Assembly: GCA_026826555.1 (NCBI GenBank) | Contig: JAKSZT010054567.1 | Coordinates: forward strand, 208,197-272,196 | Direction of reading: 5' to 3' | DNA: 64,000 bases | Source: Tolypeutes matacus | Taxonomy: Eukaryota > Chordata > Mammalia > Cingulata > Chlamyphoridae | Part shown: positions 1-12,406 of the stretch, piece after piece | Position numbering within the stretch: the first letter of the stretch is position 1 | Layout: each line of letters opens with the position of its first letter | The notes under the pieces: generated by a model | What the model saw: the letters and a program-made list of their open reading frames with translations, nothing else | Databases searched by the model: none | Told to the model about the DNA's origin: nothing | Position numbers and translations under genes: made by a program

Positions 1-345
1 GGTTTTGAGGGCAGGGAGAGGGAAAAACAGGTGTAATATGGAGGCATTTTTGTGACTTGGGAATTGTCCTGAATGACATTGTAATGACAGAAACAGACCA
101 TTATAAATCTTACCATAACCTACAGAATTGGGTGGGAGAGAGTGTAAACTACAATGAAAACTTTAATCCATGCTTAGTGGCAATGCTCCAAAATGTGTTC
201 ATCAATTGCAATGAATGTTCCTCGCTAATGAAGGATGTTGTTAATGTGGAAAAATGTGGGAGGTGTGGGGAGTGGGGCATATGGGTATCCCCTATATATT
301 TTTTATGTGACATTTGTATAAGTATCTTTTAAAAACAAAAATTTT
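1..345 (+). mobile_element. LINE-1 3' UTR fragment
   Basis: The stretch is the reverse complement of the same L1 3' untranslated segment seen at 24385-25278 and 32435-33320. Shared landmarks include the block around GGGAATTGTCCTGAATGACA and an A-rich end near 330-345. The L1 therefore reads left to right and enters from the left edge. The short open frame inside it has no known domain and is treated as chance. Confidence 0.8.
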
Positions 346-579
346 AAAAATTCAAAGAAGACGCAAAATAAACTCATTTCAGGAAGACATGAAAGAAACA
401 GCAATGAGAACATCACTCAGGAACTTCTAACCATACTTTTCTAGGCAGTAAAACAACATACATAGCTATACTTAGAAAACATAGATTGGTCAGATATATG
501 GAACAGAAGGAAGCAAAGAAAAGTCATCCAGTAAAAATTATCTTTAGATTATCTTTATCTTCTCTACAAATTCAAGAGA
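346..579. other. Unassigned AT-rich spacer
   Basis: No reading frame, RNA gene or repeat I can name. It lies between the L1 tail on the left and an older L1 3' fragment on the right. Confidence 0.5.
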
Positions 580-1690
580 AGGATATACTACCTTATGACT
601 CTCAATTCCTCTCCTAGGTATACACCCAAGGGAAATGAACACATTCATCTATAAAATGATATAGACAGGACGTTCATAGTAGTTTTGTTAATTTTAACCC
701 TGTGACAGTTTGAAGTTATTTTATGAATCCCCAAAAGAAAAAGATTATGTTCTTATACTAATACATTCTTGTGGGTGGCAGGCCTTTTGATTAGCCCATA
801 TCAGTAAAGCATTATTCAGGTTGAGTCTTTACCCTCTTACTGGAGACTTATATAAACATACACAGAGAAAAAGGAAGCTGCCATTTTTTATTCTGCCATG
901 TGAGAGAAAGGAGAAAAGAGAGAAAAGACTCCAGGTTTGCCTACATCTAAGCTCAAGGAGAGAAACCCCAAGAGGCTGAGAGGTCCCAGAGTCTGAAATC
1001 AGCAGAGCACAGAGGCCCCAGAGGGGCTGAGCCCAAAGAACAGGTTAAGGCTGAGGAGATGAGTCCTGCCATATACCTGATCACCACATGGCAGATACCA
1101 GGATCACCCGTAGCTGATTTGATGAGAAAGTATCTTTGCTGATGCCTTGAATATGGACATTTCACAGCCTGGGAACTGTAAGCTTTTCCACTAAAACTCC
1201 CATTATAAAAGACAACCTGTTTTTAGTACTTTGCATTAGCAGCCGTGTGGCAAACTAGACAAGCCCCAAACTATTACCAACTAAAATGCCCAATCAGTAG
1301 ATAAATGTATAAGAAAATTGTGTATTCACACAATGGAATACTACATAACAATATGAAAGAAAGTACTGGTACATGCAAGAGCATGGATTAATCCTGTAGA
1401 TATGTTGAGTGAAAGAAACTCTTCAAAGAGTATACATTGTATTATTCCATTTATGTGAGGTTCAAGAGCAGGCAAAATGAATCAATTATGATAGAAATCA
1501 AATATCGGTCACCTATGTGGGCATATCAAAACTTATGGAGTGCTGAAAATAGTCTACATTTTTATCTGGGTGGTGGTTACACTGGCATATTCTATTCAGA
1601 TAGAAGCTGTGCACTTAAGATTAGTGTACAGTATGTGCTTCATTATATGTGTTATACCTCAATTTAAAATATCAATGGGAAGAAGCATGG
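580..1690 (+). mobile_element. Old LINE-1 3' end (L1M-like), split by an LTR
   Basis: The left piece (580-700) and right piece (1262-1690) read as the last part of L1 ORF2 and its 3' tail. Phrases typical of mammalian L1 3' ends are visible, such as CACACAATGGAATACTACA near 1327. The reading frame is fully decayed. The two pieces join logically across the solo LTR at 701-1261, so the L1 was there first. Confidence 0.7.
701..1261 (+). mobile_element. Solo MaLR-like LTR
   Basis: A 561-bp block starts TGTGACAGTTTG and ends CAAACTAGACA, so it has TG...CA ends. It is flanked by AACCC (696-700) and AGCCC (1262-1266), a 5-bp duplication with one mismatch. Its interior resembles the LTRs at 30860 and 36395: a block near CTCTTACTGGAG about 280 bp before GATGCCTTGAATATGGACATT. 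No internal region remains, which fits recombination to a solo LTR. Confidence 0.7.
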
Positions 1691-2279
1691 GACAGTTAAT
1701 AGCAACATTTTGGTGTTTCCTTTAGGTGTAGCTTAAAGTGGATGTCCCATGGGCAACTGGCCCTTCAACAAGGTCTTATAAATGGCTCTTAAATAAGATG
1801 GTTCTTAAGAAGAATAGGTGGTTCTTAATTTCATACCAGAGTTTGACAGATTAAAGTCTTTAACCACAAAAAAGGGAAAAAACACAAAAATATATTCATT
1901 TGTTTATATTCATTTTTTGTTTATATCCAGTGGGTATGATTTCAACCTTCCCAGTCTGGGTATTAAGAGAGAGAATATAGGGAAACAGATGTGGCTCAAG
2001 AGGTTTGGCATCTGTCTACCATATGGAGGGACGGGGGTTCGATCCCAGGGACCTCCTGGTAAAAAAAAAAAAAGAGAGAGAGAGAATATGATGAATGAGG
2101 CCTTGCAGTGGGAAATAAATCTGTAGTGGTAAACTCTGTGGGCTCTGAGAGAAGTAAATATACCTATGAGAAGGGTTCCACATGAGTAAATGTAGTTTTT
2201 ATGCTGCTAGGCAGGCTTGTGTATTTTTATCTCTTCAGAGGTAAGGAGGTTAAGCAGGTTTGAAAGGCCTTAAAGAAGG
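1691..2279. other. Unassigned sequence containing one SINE
   Basis: Apart from the SINE at 1980-2078 I recognise no gene or repeat family. Base composition is AT-rich like the surroundings. Confidence 0.5.
1980..2078 (+). mobile_element. DAS-type tRNA-derived SINE, short form
   Basis: A tRNA-like head is present: GATGTGGCTCAAGAGG (A-box region), then GGGGGTTCGATCCC (B box), then an A-run at about 2061-2073. AGAGAGAATAT stands on both sides (about 1968 and 2079), a target duplication in purine-rich sequence. The GC-rich body of longer copies is absent. Confidence 0.8.
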
Positions 2280-5200
2280 TTCTTCACGGATGATATAGCC
2301 CCCTCTCAGCCCCAAAAGATGAGAACGGAAGAAGAATGACCTATTCATAGCATAACTGAACAGCCTAGTCACAAGTACAACTCAGCCCCAAGAGACATGA
2401 GGCAAACACTGGCAAAACTGAAGGGAGAAATAGACATCTCTACACTAATAGTTGGAGACTTCAATACACAACTCTCAGCATTGGATAGAACGTCTGGGCA
2501 GAGGATCAATAAAGAAACAGAGAGCTTGAATAATACGATAAATGGACTAAACCTAATAGACATATACAGAACATTGCACCCCAAAACAGCAGGATATACA
2601 TTATTTTCAAGTGCTCATGGATCTTTCTCCAGGACAGACCATATATTGGGTCACAAAGCAGATCTCAATAAATTCAACAAGATCTAAATTATACAAAGCA
2701 CTTTCTCTGATCCTAATGGAATAAAGTCAGAAATCAACAAGTGGCAGAAAAAGGGAAAATTCACATATATATGGAGATTAAACAACATGCTCTTAAATAA
2801 TCAGTGGGCCAAAGAAGAAATTTCAAGAGAAATCAATAAATATCTCGAGAAGATCGATAATTAGAACGCAACATATCAGAACCTATGGGATGCAGCAAAG
2901 GCAGTGCTGAGAGGGAAATTTATAGCCCTCAATAGAAGACAGAGCTAAAATTAACAACCTAACTACACTGCTGGAGGAACTAGCAATAGAACAAACTAAT
3001 CCCAAAGCAAGTAGAAGGAATGAAATAACAAAGATCACAGCAGAAATAAATGCAATTGAGAACAAAAATACAATAGAGAGAATTAACAAAACAAAAATTG
3101 ACAAACCCTTAGCTAGACTGATTAAGGAAAAAAGAGAGAGGATGCAAATAAATGAAATAAAAAATGAAAATGGGAACATTACTACTGACCCCACAGAAAT
3201 AAGAGAGATCATAAGGGTATACTATGAACAACTTTATGCCAAAAAACTAGATAATGTAGACAAAATTGAAAAATTCCTAGGAATATGCAAACAACATACC
3301 CTGACCCTAGAAGAAATAGAAGACCTCAACAAACCAATCACAAGTAAAGAGAATGAAACCATCATCAAACAGCTCCCCAAAATGAAAAGCCCAGGACCAG
3401 ATGGTTTCTAAGGTGAATTATACCAAGCATTCAAGAAGATTTAATACCAATCTTACTTAAGCATTTCCAAAAAATTGAACAAGGCAGAATGTTATCAAAC
3501 TCATTCTATTAAGCCAGTATCACCCTAATACCAAAGCCAGATAAAGATATTACAAAAAAAAAAAAAAAAAGAAAAAGAAAATTATGTATCCATTTCTCCA
3601 ATGAATATGGACACAAAAATCCTCAATGAAATACTTGCTAATCAAATCCAACAACACCTTAAAAGAATTATTCATCATGATCAAGTGGGTTTTATACCAG
3701 GTGTGCAAGGGTGGTTCAAAACAAGAAAATCAATCAGCATAATACATCACATTAATAAAGAAGAAAATTCACATGATCTTATGATCACATGACATAGAAA
3801 AGGCATTTAACAAAATACAGCATCCTTTTTTGATAAAAATACTACTAAAGATAGGAATTGAAGGAAACTTTCTCAACATGATAAAGGCGACATATGAAAA
3901 ACCCACAGCTAACATTGTACTCAATGGTAAAAGACTGAAAGCTTTCCCAATGGACAAGACAAGGATTCCCACTGTCTCCATTGCTGTTCAATATAGTGGT
4001 AGAAGTTCTAGCTAGAGCAATCAGGCAAGAAAGAGAAATAAGTCAACCAAATTGAAAAGGAAGAAGCAAAGCTTTCACTATTCACGGATGATATGATCTT
4101 ATATCTAGAAAGTCCTGAAAAATCTACAACAAAGCTGCTAGTGCTAATAAACGATTTCAGTAGAGTGTCAGGATACAAGATCAATACAAAAAAATCATTG
4201 GTGTTTCTATAGAATTGTAATGCTCAACATGAGGAGGAAGTCAGGAAAAATATTTCATTTACAATAATAACTAAAAGAATCAAATATTTAAGAATAAACA
4301 ACCAAGGGTATAATGCACTTGTATTCAGAAAACTACAATGCATTGCTAAAAGAAATTTTAAAAGACCTAAATAATTGGAAAAACATTTCTTGCTCATGGA
4401 TTGGAAGATTAAAAATCATTAAGATGTCAATTCTACTCACATTGATATACAGATTCAATGCAATTTCAATAAAAATTCCACCAGCATTTTTTAAACAAAT
4501 GGAAAACACAATTATCAAATTTATCTGGAAGGGCAAGAGGCCTCAAATAGCCAGAAACATCTTAAAAAGGAAAAGTGAACTTGGAGGACTCTCACATCCA
4601 AACTTTAAATTATATTACCTAGCTATAGTGGTAAAAACAGCATGGTACTGGCATAAAGATAGACACAAAGACAAATGGAGCTGAATTGATGGTTCAGAAA
4701 CAGACCCTCACATCTATGGCCAAGTGATTTTTGACAAGCCTGTCAAACCCACCCAGCTCAGGCAGAACAGTCTATTCAACAAATGGTGCTGGGAGAACTG
4801 GATATCCATAGCTGAAAGAAAGAAAGAAAGAAAGAAGACCCCTATCTCACACCGTATATAAAAATTAGCTCAAAATGGATCAAAGACCTAAATATAAAAG
4901 CAAGTACCATAAAGCTCCTAGAAGAAAATGTAGGGAAACATCTTCAAGACCTGGTGGTCTTAAACCTTACACCAAAAGCATGAGCAATGAAAGAAAACAT
5001 GGATAAATGGGACCTCCTCAGACTTAAGCACTTCTGTGATTCAAAGGACTTCATGAAGAACGTGAAAAGGCAGCCCACTCAATGGGAGAAAATATTTGGA
5101 AACCACATATCCCTAAGTGTTTAATTTCCATTCTATATAAAGAGATCATACAACTCAACAATAAAAGAGCAAACAATCCAATTAAAAAATGTACAAAAGA

Positions 5201-6760
5201 TTTAAATAGACAATTCTCCAAAGAGGAAATACAAATGGCCAAAAAAAGCACATGAAAAAATGTTCCATATCACTAGTTATTAGGAAAATGCAAATCAAAT
5301 AAAAACAACAATGAGATATCATCTAACACTGCATAGAATGTCCATTATTTAAAAAAACAGATAACAATAAGTGCTGGAAAGGATGTGGAGAAATAGGAAC
5401 ACTCCTGTACTTTTGGTGGGATTATAAAACGGTGCAGCCTCTGTGGAAGAGAGTCTGGCAGTTCCTCAGGAATTTAAATATAGAACTGCCAAATGATCCA
5501 GCAATTCCTTTACTAGGAATATATCCAGAAGAACTAAAAACTATTACATGAACAGACATCTGCACAGCGATGTTCATAGCTGCATTATTCACAATTTCCA
5601 AAGGATGGAAACCACCCAAGTGTCCATCAACCAATGAATGGATAAACAAAGTGTGGTATATACATATAATAGAATACTATGCTGCAGTAAGAAGAAAGGA
5701 AATTTGGACACATATGATAACATGGATGAATCTTGAAGACATTAAGCTAAGTGAGGTCCGCCATACACAAAAGGACAAATATTACATGGTCTCATTAATA
5801 TGAACTAAATATGAAAAATAAACACATGGAGTTAAAACCTAGAGTATAGGTTATTAGGAGATAAGAGGAGGGTTGAGAAGAACTACTGATGCTTGATGTA
5901 TGTAGAAGTTTTAATTAACTTGACTGTAAAAGTGTGGAAATGGATAGAGTTGATGGTAACACATTATAGTGAGTAGCAGCTGGTTTATAAATGGGATTGT
6001 GGCTGAAAAGGGTAGCCTGGGGATGTAAATATCAATTGAAAGAAAGTTAGAGAATAATCTAGCAACTTAACCCAGAGGTGGATGAGAACTGTGGTTGATG
6101 GTATAGATGCAAGAATGTCCTTCTGTGAGCTATTACTCACATTACTATTGTGGGGAGGTGGGAATGTGGGGAAGCATGGGAAAAATACAATTGGTGTGAC
6201 CTATGGACTGTGGTTAACAGCAATACTATAATATTCTTGTATCAATGACAAAGATGTACTGTGTTGATAATGGGGGGCGGGGTATGGAAAAAGTGTGCCA
6301 AATGTACGCTATGGACCATGGTTGGTGGTAATAGTCTGATGATATTGTTAAAATCTGTAACAAATATTCCACTACATTGTGGTGTGCTGGGAATTCTACA
6401 CATGTTCATGATTGTTTTGTAAGTTCACAACTTTTGTAATAAAAATATGTTTTTAAAAAATAGGGTGGGTTGGGGAAAATACACTAAATGTAAGCTAGGG
6501 ACTATAGTTAGGAGTAATATATATCTGTACACATATATATATATATATATATTTAGTAGTAGTATTTTGACAATGCTCTTGCATAATTTGTAACAAATTT
6601 TCACAGCAATGCAAGGTGTTGGTGGAGGGGTGATATATGGGATTCCTGTAAGATGTTATGCATTTTTATTTTGTAAGTTCACAGCCTTTACTATACATTT
6701 ATCTTTTTATGCATGTTCATGTATGAATGATATACTTCAATAAAAAATACATTAAAAAAA
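2280..6760 (+). mobile_element. LINE-1, 5'-truncated, ORF2 plus long 3' UTR
   Basis: L1 ORF2 reads left to right in broken frames. Endonuclease remnants with a VGDFNT motif lie at about 2448-2470. The RT core begins with a [12 protein letters not shown] motif near 3387-3411, then [12 protein letters not shown] (3610-3650) and DQVGFIPG. The RT catalytic site reads FTDD at 4081-4092, with both aspartates kept. ORF2 ends near 5810. Many stops and frameshifts make it inactive. A (GAAA)n run at 4817-4838 interrupts the C-terminal part. The 3' UTR (5811-6760) carries repeated segments, described under findings. The tail has AATAAA followed by an A-run near 6738-6760. Confidence 0.92.
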
Positions 6761-6839
6761 AAATCAGTTGGCCATAAATGTATGGGTTGATTTCTGAGCT
6801 CTAAATTCTATTCCATTGGTCTATATGTTCTTGGGCTCT
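6761..6839 (-). mobile_element. Short LINE-1 ORF2 fragment
   Basis: Read on the minus strand this is the L1 ORF2 segment before the usual LVFDKP block. It includes the reverse complement of ATTCTATTCCATTGGTCTAT. It abuts the A-tail of the preceding + strand L1, so that L1 probably landed in an older minus-strand copy. Confidence 0.65.
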
Positions 6840-7195
6840 TCTTGCACTCCAAGAATGATCCTTGGGCCATTTGGTGAGCTGAGGGTAACCTCCAGCCAAC
6901 AGCCAGTGAGAAACTGAGGGCCACGCTCCAATAGCCCACAGGGACTGAATCCTATCAACAATCACTTGAGTGATCTTTAAAGAAGATTCTTCCCCATTTG
7001 AACCTTGAGAGAACTGCAGCTGTCACCTTGACTGCAGGGTGAGAGACCCTAAGGAGAGAACAGCTAAGCAGCAAACAGATTTCTGATCCATAGAAACAGA
7101 TATAATAATGAAATAATATAATAATAAATGTTACTGTATCAAGCTATTTCATTTTGTGATAATGCTATTATCTACCAATAGATAACAGAGAAGAT
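6840..7195 (+). mobile_element. MLT1-like MaLR LTR, 3' part
   Basis: It shows the typical order of an MLT1 LTR 3' half: a TTGACTGCAGGGTGAGAGAC block near 7028-7047, then ACAGATTTCTGATCCATAGAAAC, then AATAATAAATG and a CAATAGATAACA end near 7176-7195. Divergence is high, as expected for this ancient family. Confidence 0.7.
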
Positions 7196-8279
7196 ATGCA
7201 GATAATCTCTTGACTAATATCAGGAAGCAAAGATCATGGGGCCAGCTTAGAACTCTGCTTACCACACCACACACAGCATGCAGAGTATTTGTTAGCCAGT
7301 TTCAATTTCTTGAAGTTAAAAGAACTTAAAGACACTTGTGAAACAATCTGGGTGCAGAATCATTCTTGATTTTTATGTTTTCCTCAACGTTTTACTGTTG
7401 TTCCATCCATACATGATTTTACAGCAATGTTTTTTAACAAATCCATTTATAACCAGGATTTCCAGAGATTTCAACTTGATTTTGATTGACCGAATTTTCT
7501 TTTCACACTCATAATTCACAAATCTATTTTTAAATTAGATGCTTGCAATAACTAGTGCAACTGGCAATTTACAGTTGAATTAACCATCATGAAGCATGCA
7601 TCTCAGCAGATGAAAGCAAAAGTTATTGGGAGATAGTGAAAATTAGCTTATAAGGTGAGAATGTCCAGCACAACAAGGTCTTCAATCAATATGTTTTGCA
7701 GAGATAATGATGTAAGTTTATCTGCTAGATCACTATCTGACACATAAGTTAAAGGATAGGACACAGTTTTCATTCTTATTTTACTTGTGTCAGCAAACAG
7801 AATGGTTGATTATTGTGTTTTATTAAATAAAAATCTTTAAATTTAATAGGATAAAAGTAATATTCTGTCCAAATTTATTTATTATTTATGTGTAAACATT
7901 TTTTCTGGGTTGTTTATTGCTTATTTTGTGTGCATTGGCTGATCCTGTCCTTTACCCTGTTTTTCTATTGTTAGCTTTAATATGCCTTGTCAATTTGTAT
8001 GAGATTCTATACTATGAAACATTACCACTTTCCCTCATTGCTGTATTTTTGCCTTTTATTTTTATCGTAAGTTTCATTTTATTTTATTTTTTGAGTTTCA
8101 TTTTAGATCAGTGGTTTTTACTAATTATACAAGCAAATCCTTTGAAATTACCTTAATTTCTAATCTTAAATTTGTCAAGCATATATAACTTTTATAGCCT
8201 TTGCTTCTAATATCATTACTAATTTGAGTCATTTAACTATGCTAAGTACAAAATCTCATCAAAATCAGTTATAGACATG
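7196..8279. other. AT-rich region, nothing supported
   Basis: No conserved domain, splice structure, RNA gene or named repeat is seen in about 1.1 kb. The open frame at 7917-8156 is hydrophobic only because the DNA is T-rich, and I do not call it. Confidence 0.5.
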
Positions 8280-8865
8280 CAGTCTTGGAGCAAAATTCCC
8301 CTCAGGTTGTGGACCTGCGAAACTTAACAAAACTTCCAATAAACAAAGGAGGCACAGTCATAGAATAAACATTCCCATTACCATAGGGAGAAATGGGAAG
8401 GAAAATGGGGGTCACAGGTCCCAAACCATGCTGAAAACCTGCAGGGCATACTCCTTTAGATTTCAAGGTCTGAGAGTCATAAATAGACCAATGGTTTCTT
8501 CTCTTCCAGGCTTGGAGTGGCAGCCCCACCCTTGCTCAGGGCTTGTCCAACAGCCATGTTCTTGGTTCCACCCTCATCAAGCATCTGGGTAGCCACTGAA
8601 CTTAAGTCCCACCCTCTGAGAACAATGGGGTGATGCCTAAACTCTCTCCAATCTCCAGGGCACAGGCTTAATTTCCTTAGCTCAGTAGGGTGGAAGCCAA
8701 ACTCTGCCCAATTTCCAGGAAATGTGCCCTTCACTCTCTGAAGCCTGGGGTGGCCACGCCCTTCCTGAACAACTGGGCAGAAGACCTGCCCTCTCTAAGT
8801 GCCAAGGCATACTTACCCTCTTCACACATGGGAGTGGGGTCCCTCTGTTGGCCCGAGAAGATGTT
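8280..8865 (-). mobile_element. MaLR internal-region fragment
   Basis: Read on the minus strand it matches the internal part of the MaLR-like element at 15873-17443. It has the repeated GAGGGTGG-type units, and a segment ending with TCTGAGAGTCATAAATAG corresponds to the end of the internal frame. No LTRs are attached. The copy is diverged, and the reading frame is closed by stops. Confidence 0.7.
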
Positions 8866-10001
8866 TTGAGTCTATCTTATTGATCTTTTCAAAGAACCAA
8901 CTTTTGATTTCTCAATTGTTTTTCTATCTTCTATTTCATTTATCTTCATTTTAGCCTTTATTTCTTTCCCTTTATGATCTTCAAGTGTACTTTTCTCTTT
9001 CCTACTTCATCCAGATGTTGTTAGATTATTGATTTGAGATCTTTATTATATTTTAAAATATGCCTTTATAACTATAACTTTCAATCTCAGCACTGCCTTC
9101 ACTGCATCCCATAAGTTTTGGTATGCTGTGCTTATATTTTCATTCACCTCAAGATATTTCCTAATTTTCCTTGTGATTTCTTCTCTGACCCATTGATTGT
9201 TTAAGAGTGTTGTTTAATTTCCACATACGTGTGGATTTTCCAGTTTTCCTTGTTATTGATTTCTAGCTTCATTACATTGTGGTTGAAGAAGATGCTTTTT
9301 GTAATTTCAACCTTTTAAAATTTATTCAAACTTGGTTATTTTGGCCAAATATGTGGTCTATCCTGGAAAAAGATTCATGCACACTTGAGAAGAATGTGTA
9401 TTCTTCTGTAATTGGGTGCAGTGTCCTGTATATATTGGTTAGGTCTAGTTTATTTATAGTATTGTTCAAGTCCTCTGTTTCCATACTGATCTAGATGTTC
9501 TATCCATATTTAAAGTGGTGTATTGAATTCCCCAACTTATTGTATAGTTGTCTATTTATCCCTTCAGTTTTGTCAATGATTGTTTCATGTATTTTGGGTC
9601 TCTGAGATTAAGTACATATATATTTATGATTTTGTATCTTCTTGGTGGGTTGATCCTTTAATTAATATATAGTGTTCCTTTCTGCCTCTTATAACAGCTT
9701 TTGACTTAAAGTCTATTTTGTCTGACATTAGTATAGCCAGCCACCCAGCTCACTTTTAGTTACTATTTGCATAAAATATATTTTCACTTTCACTTCCTCA
9801 CTTTCCACCTATTTGTGTCTTTGGGTCTATGCTGAGTCTCTTGTAATCAACAAATAGTTGGATCATGATTTTTTATCCCTCTGCCAATCTGTTGTTTTTT
9901 TTTTAATGGAGAGTTTAATCTATTTCCATTCAGTGTAATTACTGATAAGGTAGGATTTACTTCAGTCATTTTGTCTTTTTTTGCATGTCTTATACATTTT
10001 T

Positions 10002-10142
10002 TTTTATTGTGGGTAAAAATCAAATTTTTCACAATACATACTAATATTTGTAAAATGATATATAAATATATATGCATATATGTGCATTTGCTTATATAAA
10101 TGTTATTTTTATATATATATTTTAAAAGGTGCTTAGGTTACC
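10002..10142 (-). mobile_element. Short poly-A-tailed retroinsertion, family unknown
   Basis: A 141-bp AT-rich block lies between two copies of TGTCTTATACATTTTT (9986-10001 and 10143-10158). It begins with a T-run on the + strand, so it is a minus-strand insertion with an A-tail. It splits the L1 endonuclease frame. I cannot name the source. Confidence 0.75.
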
Positions 10143-10821
10143 TGTCTTATACATTTTTGGTCCTTCATTTCCTCCATTATAGCCTACTTCTGTGTATTCT
10201 TGGTATTTTACACTAAAACAGATTGATCCCTTTCCCATTTCTGTTTCTGTATATATTTAAAATACTTCCTTTGTGGTTACCATGGAGTTTGTATTTAACA
10301 TCCTAAATTTATACAAACTAGTTTTAATTGATACAAACTTCTGTAGGTTCACAGCCTCTGCTCTTATCCCCATCCATTGCCGCTCTTTATCTTGTTTTTG
10401 CCACACTTTACCTCTTTATATTTTGCATGCCTATAATTGTTATATGATTATTTCTTATTCAATTGTATTCTCAATCTTGTAAGAAATAAAAAGTAGAGTT
10501 ACATACCAAGAATACAATGATATTGCCATTTGTATTTACCTGTGTAGTTACCTTTATTGGAGATCTTTATCTCCTCATAAGGCTCTAACCTTTTATTTAA
10601 TGTCTTTTCTTTCAACCTGAAGGAGTCCCCTTAGCATTTTTTTTGTAGGGCAAGTACTTGTGGTAGTGAAATCCCTCTGCTTTTGTTTATCTGTGAGTGT
10701 TTTCAAATCTCCCTCACTTTTGAAGCACAGCTTTGCCAGATACAGAATCCATGGCTGGCAATTTTTCGCTTTCAATACTTTAAATATGTAATCCCACTGT
10801 CTTTTTGCCTCCATGGTTTCT

Positions 10822-11007
10822 TTTTTTTTTTTTTTTAAAGATTTTATTTATTCATTCATTTATCGCCCCCCTGCTGCCCGTGCTCGCTGGGTCAGCCAAC
10901 CACGCCATGCGGGCGGGCCTGCCCCCACCAGGAGGCCCCAGGAACCGAACCCGGGGCCTCCCACATGGCAAACGGGAGCCCCACCGATTGAGCCACAGCC
11001 ACTTCCC
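10822..11007 (-). mobile_element. DAS-SINE, full-length form
   Basis: Minus-strand SINE with tRNA head (reverse complement of GATTGAGCCACAGCC as A-box region; GAACCGAACCC as B box), a GC-rich body and the ATTTATTCATTCATTTAT tail. It is flanked by an exact 16-bp duplication, TGCCTCCATGGTTTCT, at 10806-10821 and 11008-11023. The intact TSD and good box sequences indicate a fairly recent insertion. Confidence 0.95.
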
Positions 11008-12406
11008 TGCCTCCATGGTTTCTGATGATAAATCAGCACTTATTCTTATAGAGGACTCTTTGTATGTGATGAGTTACTTCTTGTTCCTCTTAGAATTCTA
11101 TCTTCATCATTCAACATTTTGATTATTTGTCTTGAAGTAGGTATATATTGGTCTATCCTGTTTGGAGGTCACTGGGATTTTTGGATATGTAAATTCCAAA
11201 ATGTCTTTCATCAACTTGGGAAGTTTTTGGCCATTTCTTCAAATACTCTTTCTGCCCATTTCTCTTTTCTCCTTCTGGGAGTCCCACAATGTGTATGTTG
11301 GTATGCTTCATGCTGTCCTGAAAGGTCCCTTAGTTTCTGCTAATTTTTTTTCATTCTTTTTTCTATCAGCTCTTTGAACTGAATTTCAATTGTCCTGTCT
11401 TCTAGTCTACTGACTCTTCTGACTTTGAAATCTGCTGTTGAGCACCTTTACTCTGTGTGTTTGTGTTTTAAATGCAGTTTTAAGCTTTAATAATTTTGGG
11501 AGTATAGATCCCACAAACTAAAAAAAATCACTTGAAGGGTTATTTTAAAGTTTCTTTAATTTTACTTTATTTTGTACATTTAATAATTGAAAATATAAAC
11601 AATTAAACACTAAAAAGAATACACAATTGAATAAAAACATCCATTTCTCAATTAAATATACTGGATACATATAAATTTTTTAAACCATACATTATCTTAC
11701 ACAGTATATTTGGTTCATAGTAATGCAATCATACAGTATTTGTCCTTTTGTGTCTGGCTTGCTTCACTCAACGTAATGTCCTACAAGTTCATCCATGTTA
11801 TCACATTCTTTACAATTTCATTTCTTCTTACAGCTGCATAAAATTCCATCATGTGAATACACCACAGTTTGTTTATACATTCATCTGTTGATGGACACCT
11901 GGGTTGTTTCCAGCTTTTGGCAATCGTGAATAATGCCACTATGAACACTGGTGTGCAGATGTTTGTTTGTGTCACTGTTCGGTTCTTCTAGGTATATACC
12001 CAGTAGTGGTATTGCACGGTCACATGGCAAGTCTACATTCAAATTCTTTAGGAACTGCCAAACAGTCCTCCACAATGTCTGTACCATTCTGCATTCCCAC
12101 CATCAGTGAATAAGTATTCCTTTCTCTCCACATCCTCTCCAACACTTGTAGTTCTCTGTCTTTTAATAGTGGCCATTCTGACAGATGTGAAATGATATTT
12201 CATTGTAGTCTTGATTTGCATTTCCCTAATCATGAGTGATGTTGAACATTTCTTCATGTTTTTTGTTTGTTTGTTTGTTTTTTGCTATTTGTATTTCTTC
12301 TTTGGACAAATGTCTATTCAACTCTTTTGCCCATTTTTAATTGGGTCATTTATCTTTTAATTGTTGAATTGTAACATCTCTATATATCCTGGACATTAAA
12401 CCCCTA

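Larger units (their letters stand above)
8868..11463 (-). mobile_element. Old LINE-1, left half (ORF2 5' part and ORF1 region)
   Basis: Minus-strand L1 runs from the ORF2 region before the RT leftwards-to-rightwards towards its 5' end. The ORF2 N-terminal endonuclease is recognisable near 9850-9985 (LSVITLNGNRLNSPLKK, and KNHDPTIC after a break). It continues after the younger L1 insertion, at 20540-21797. The SINE at 10822-11007 and the small insert at 10002-10142 came later. All frames are broken. Confidence 0.85.

Noticed and set aside
4817..4838. (GAAA)n run in L1
   Set aside because: Simple slippage expansion, and no function is suggested.
10805..11122. Proline- and arginine-rich open frames across 10805-11122
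   Set aside because: They are translations of a DAS-SINE and its flanking L1, with an exact target duplication. Similar frames at 44907-45116, 48007-48192 and 57481-57666 have the same cause.
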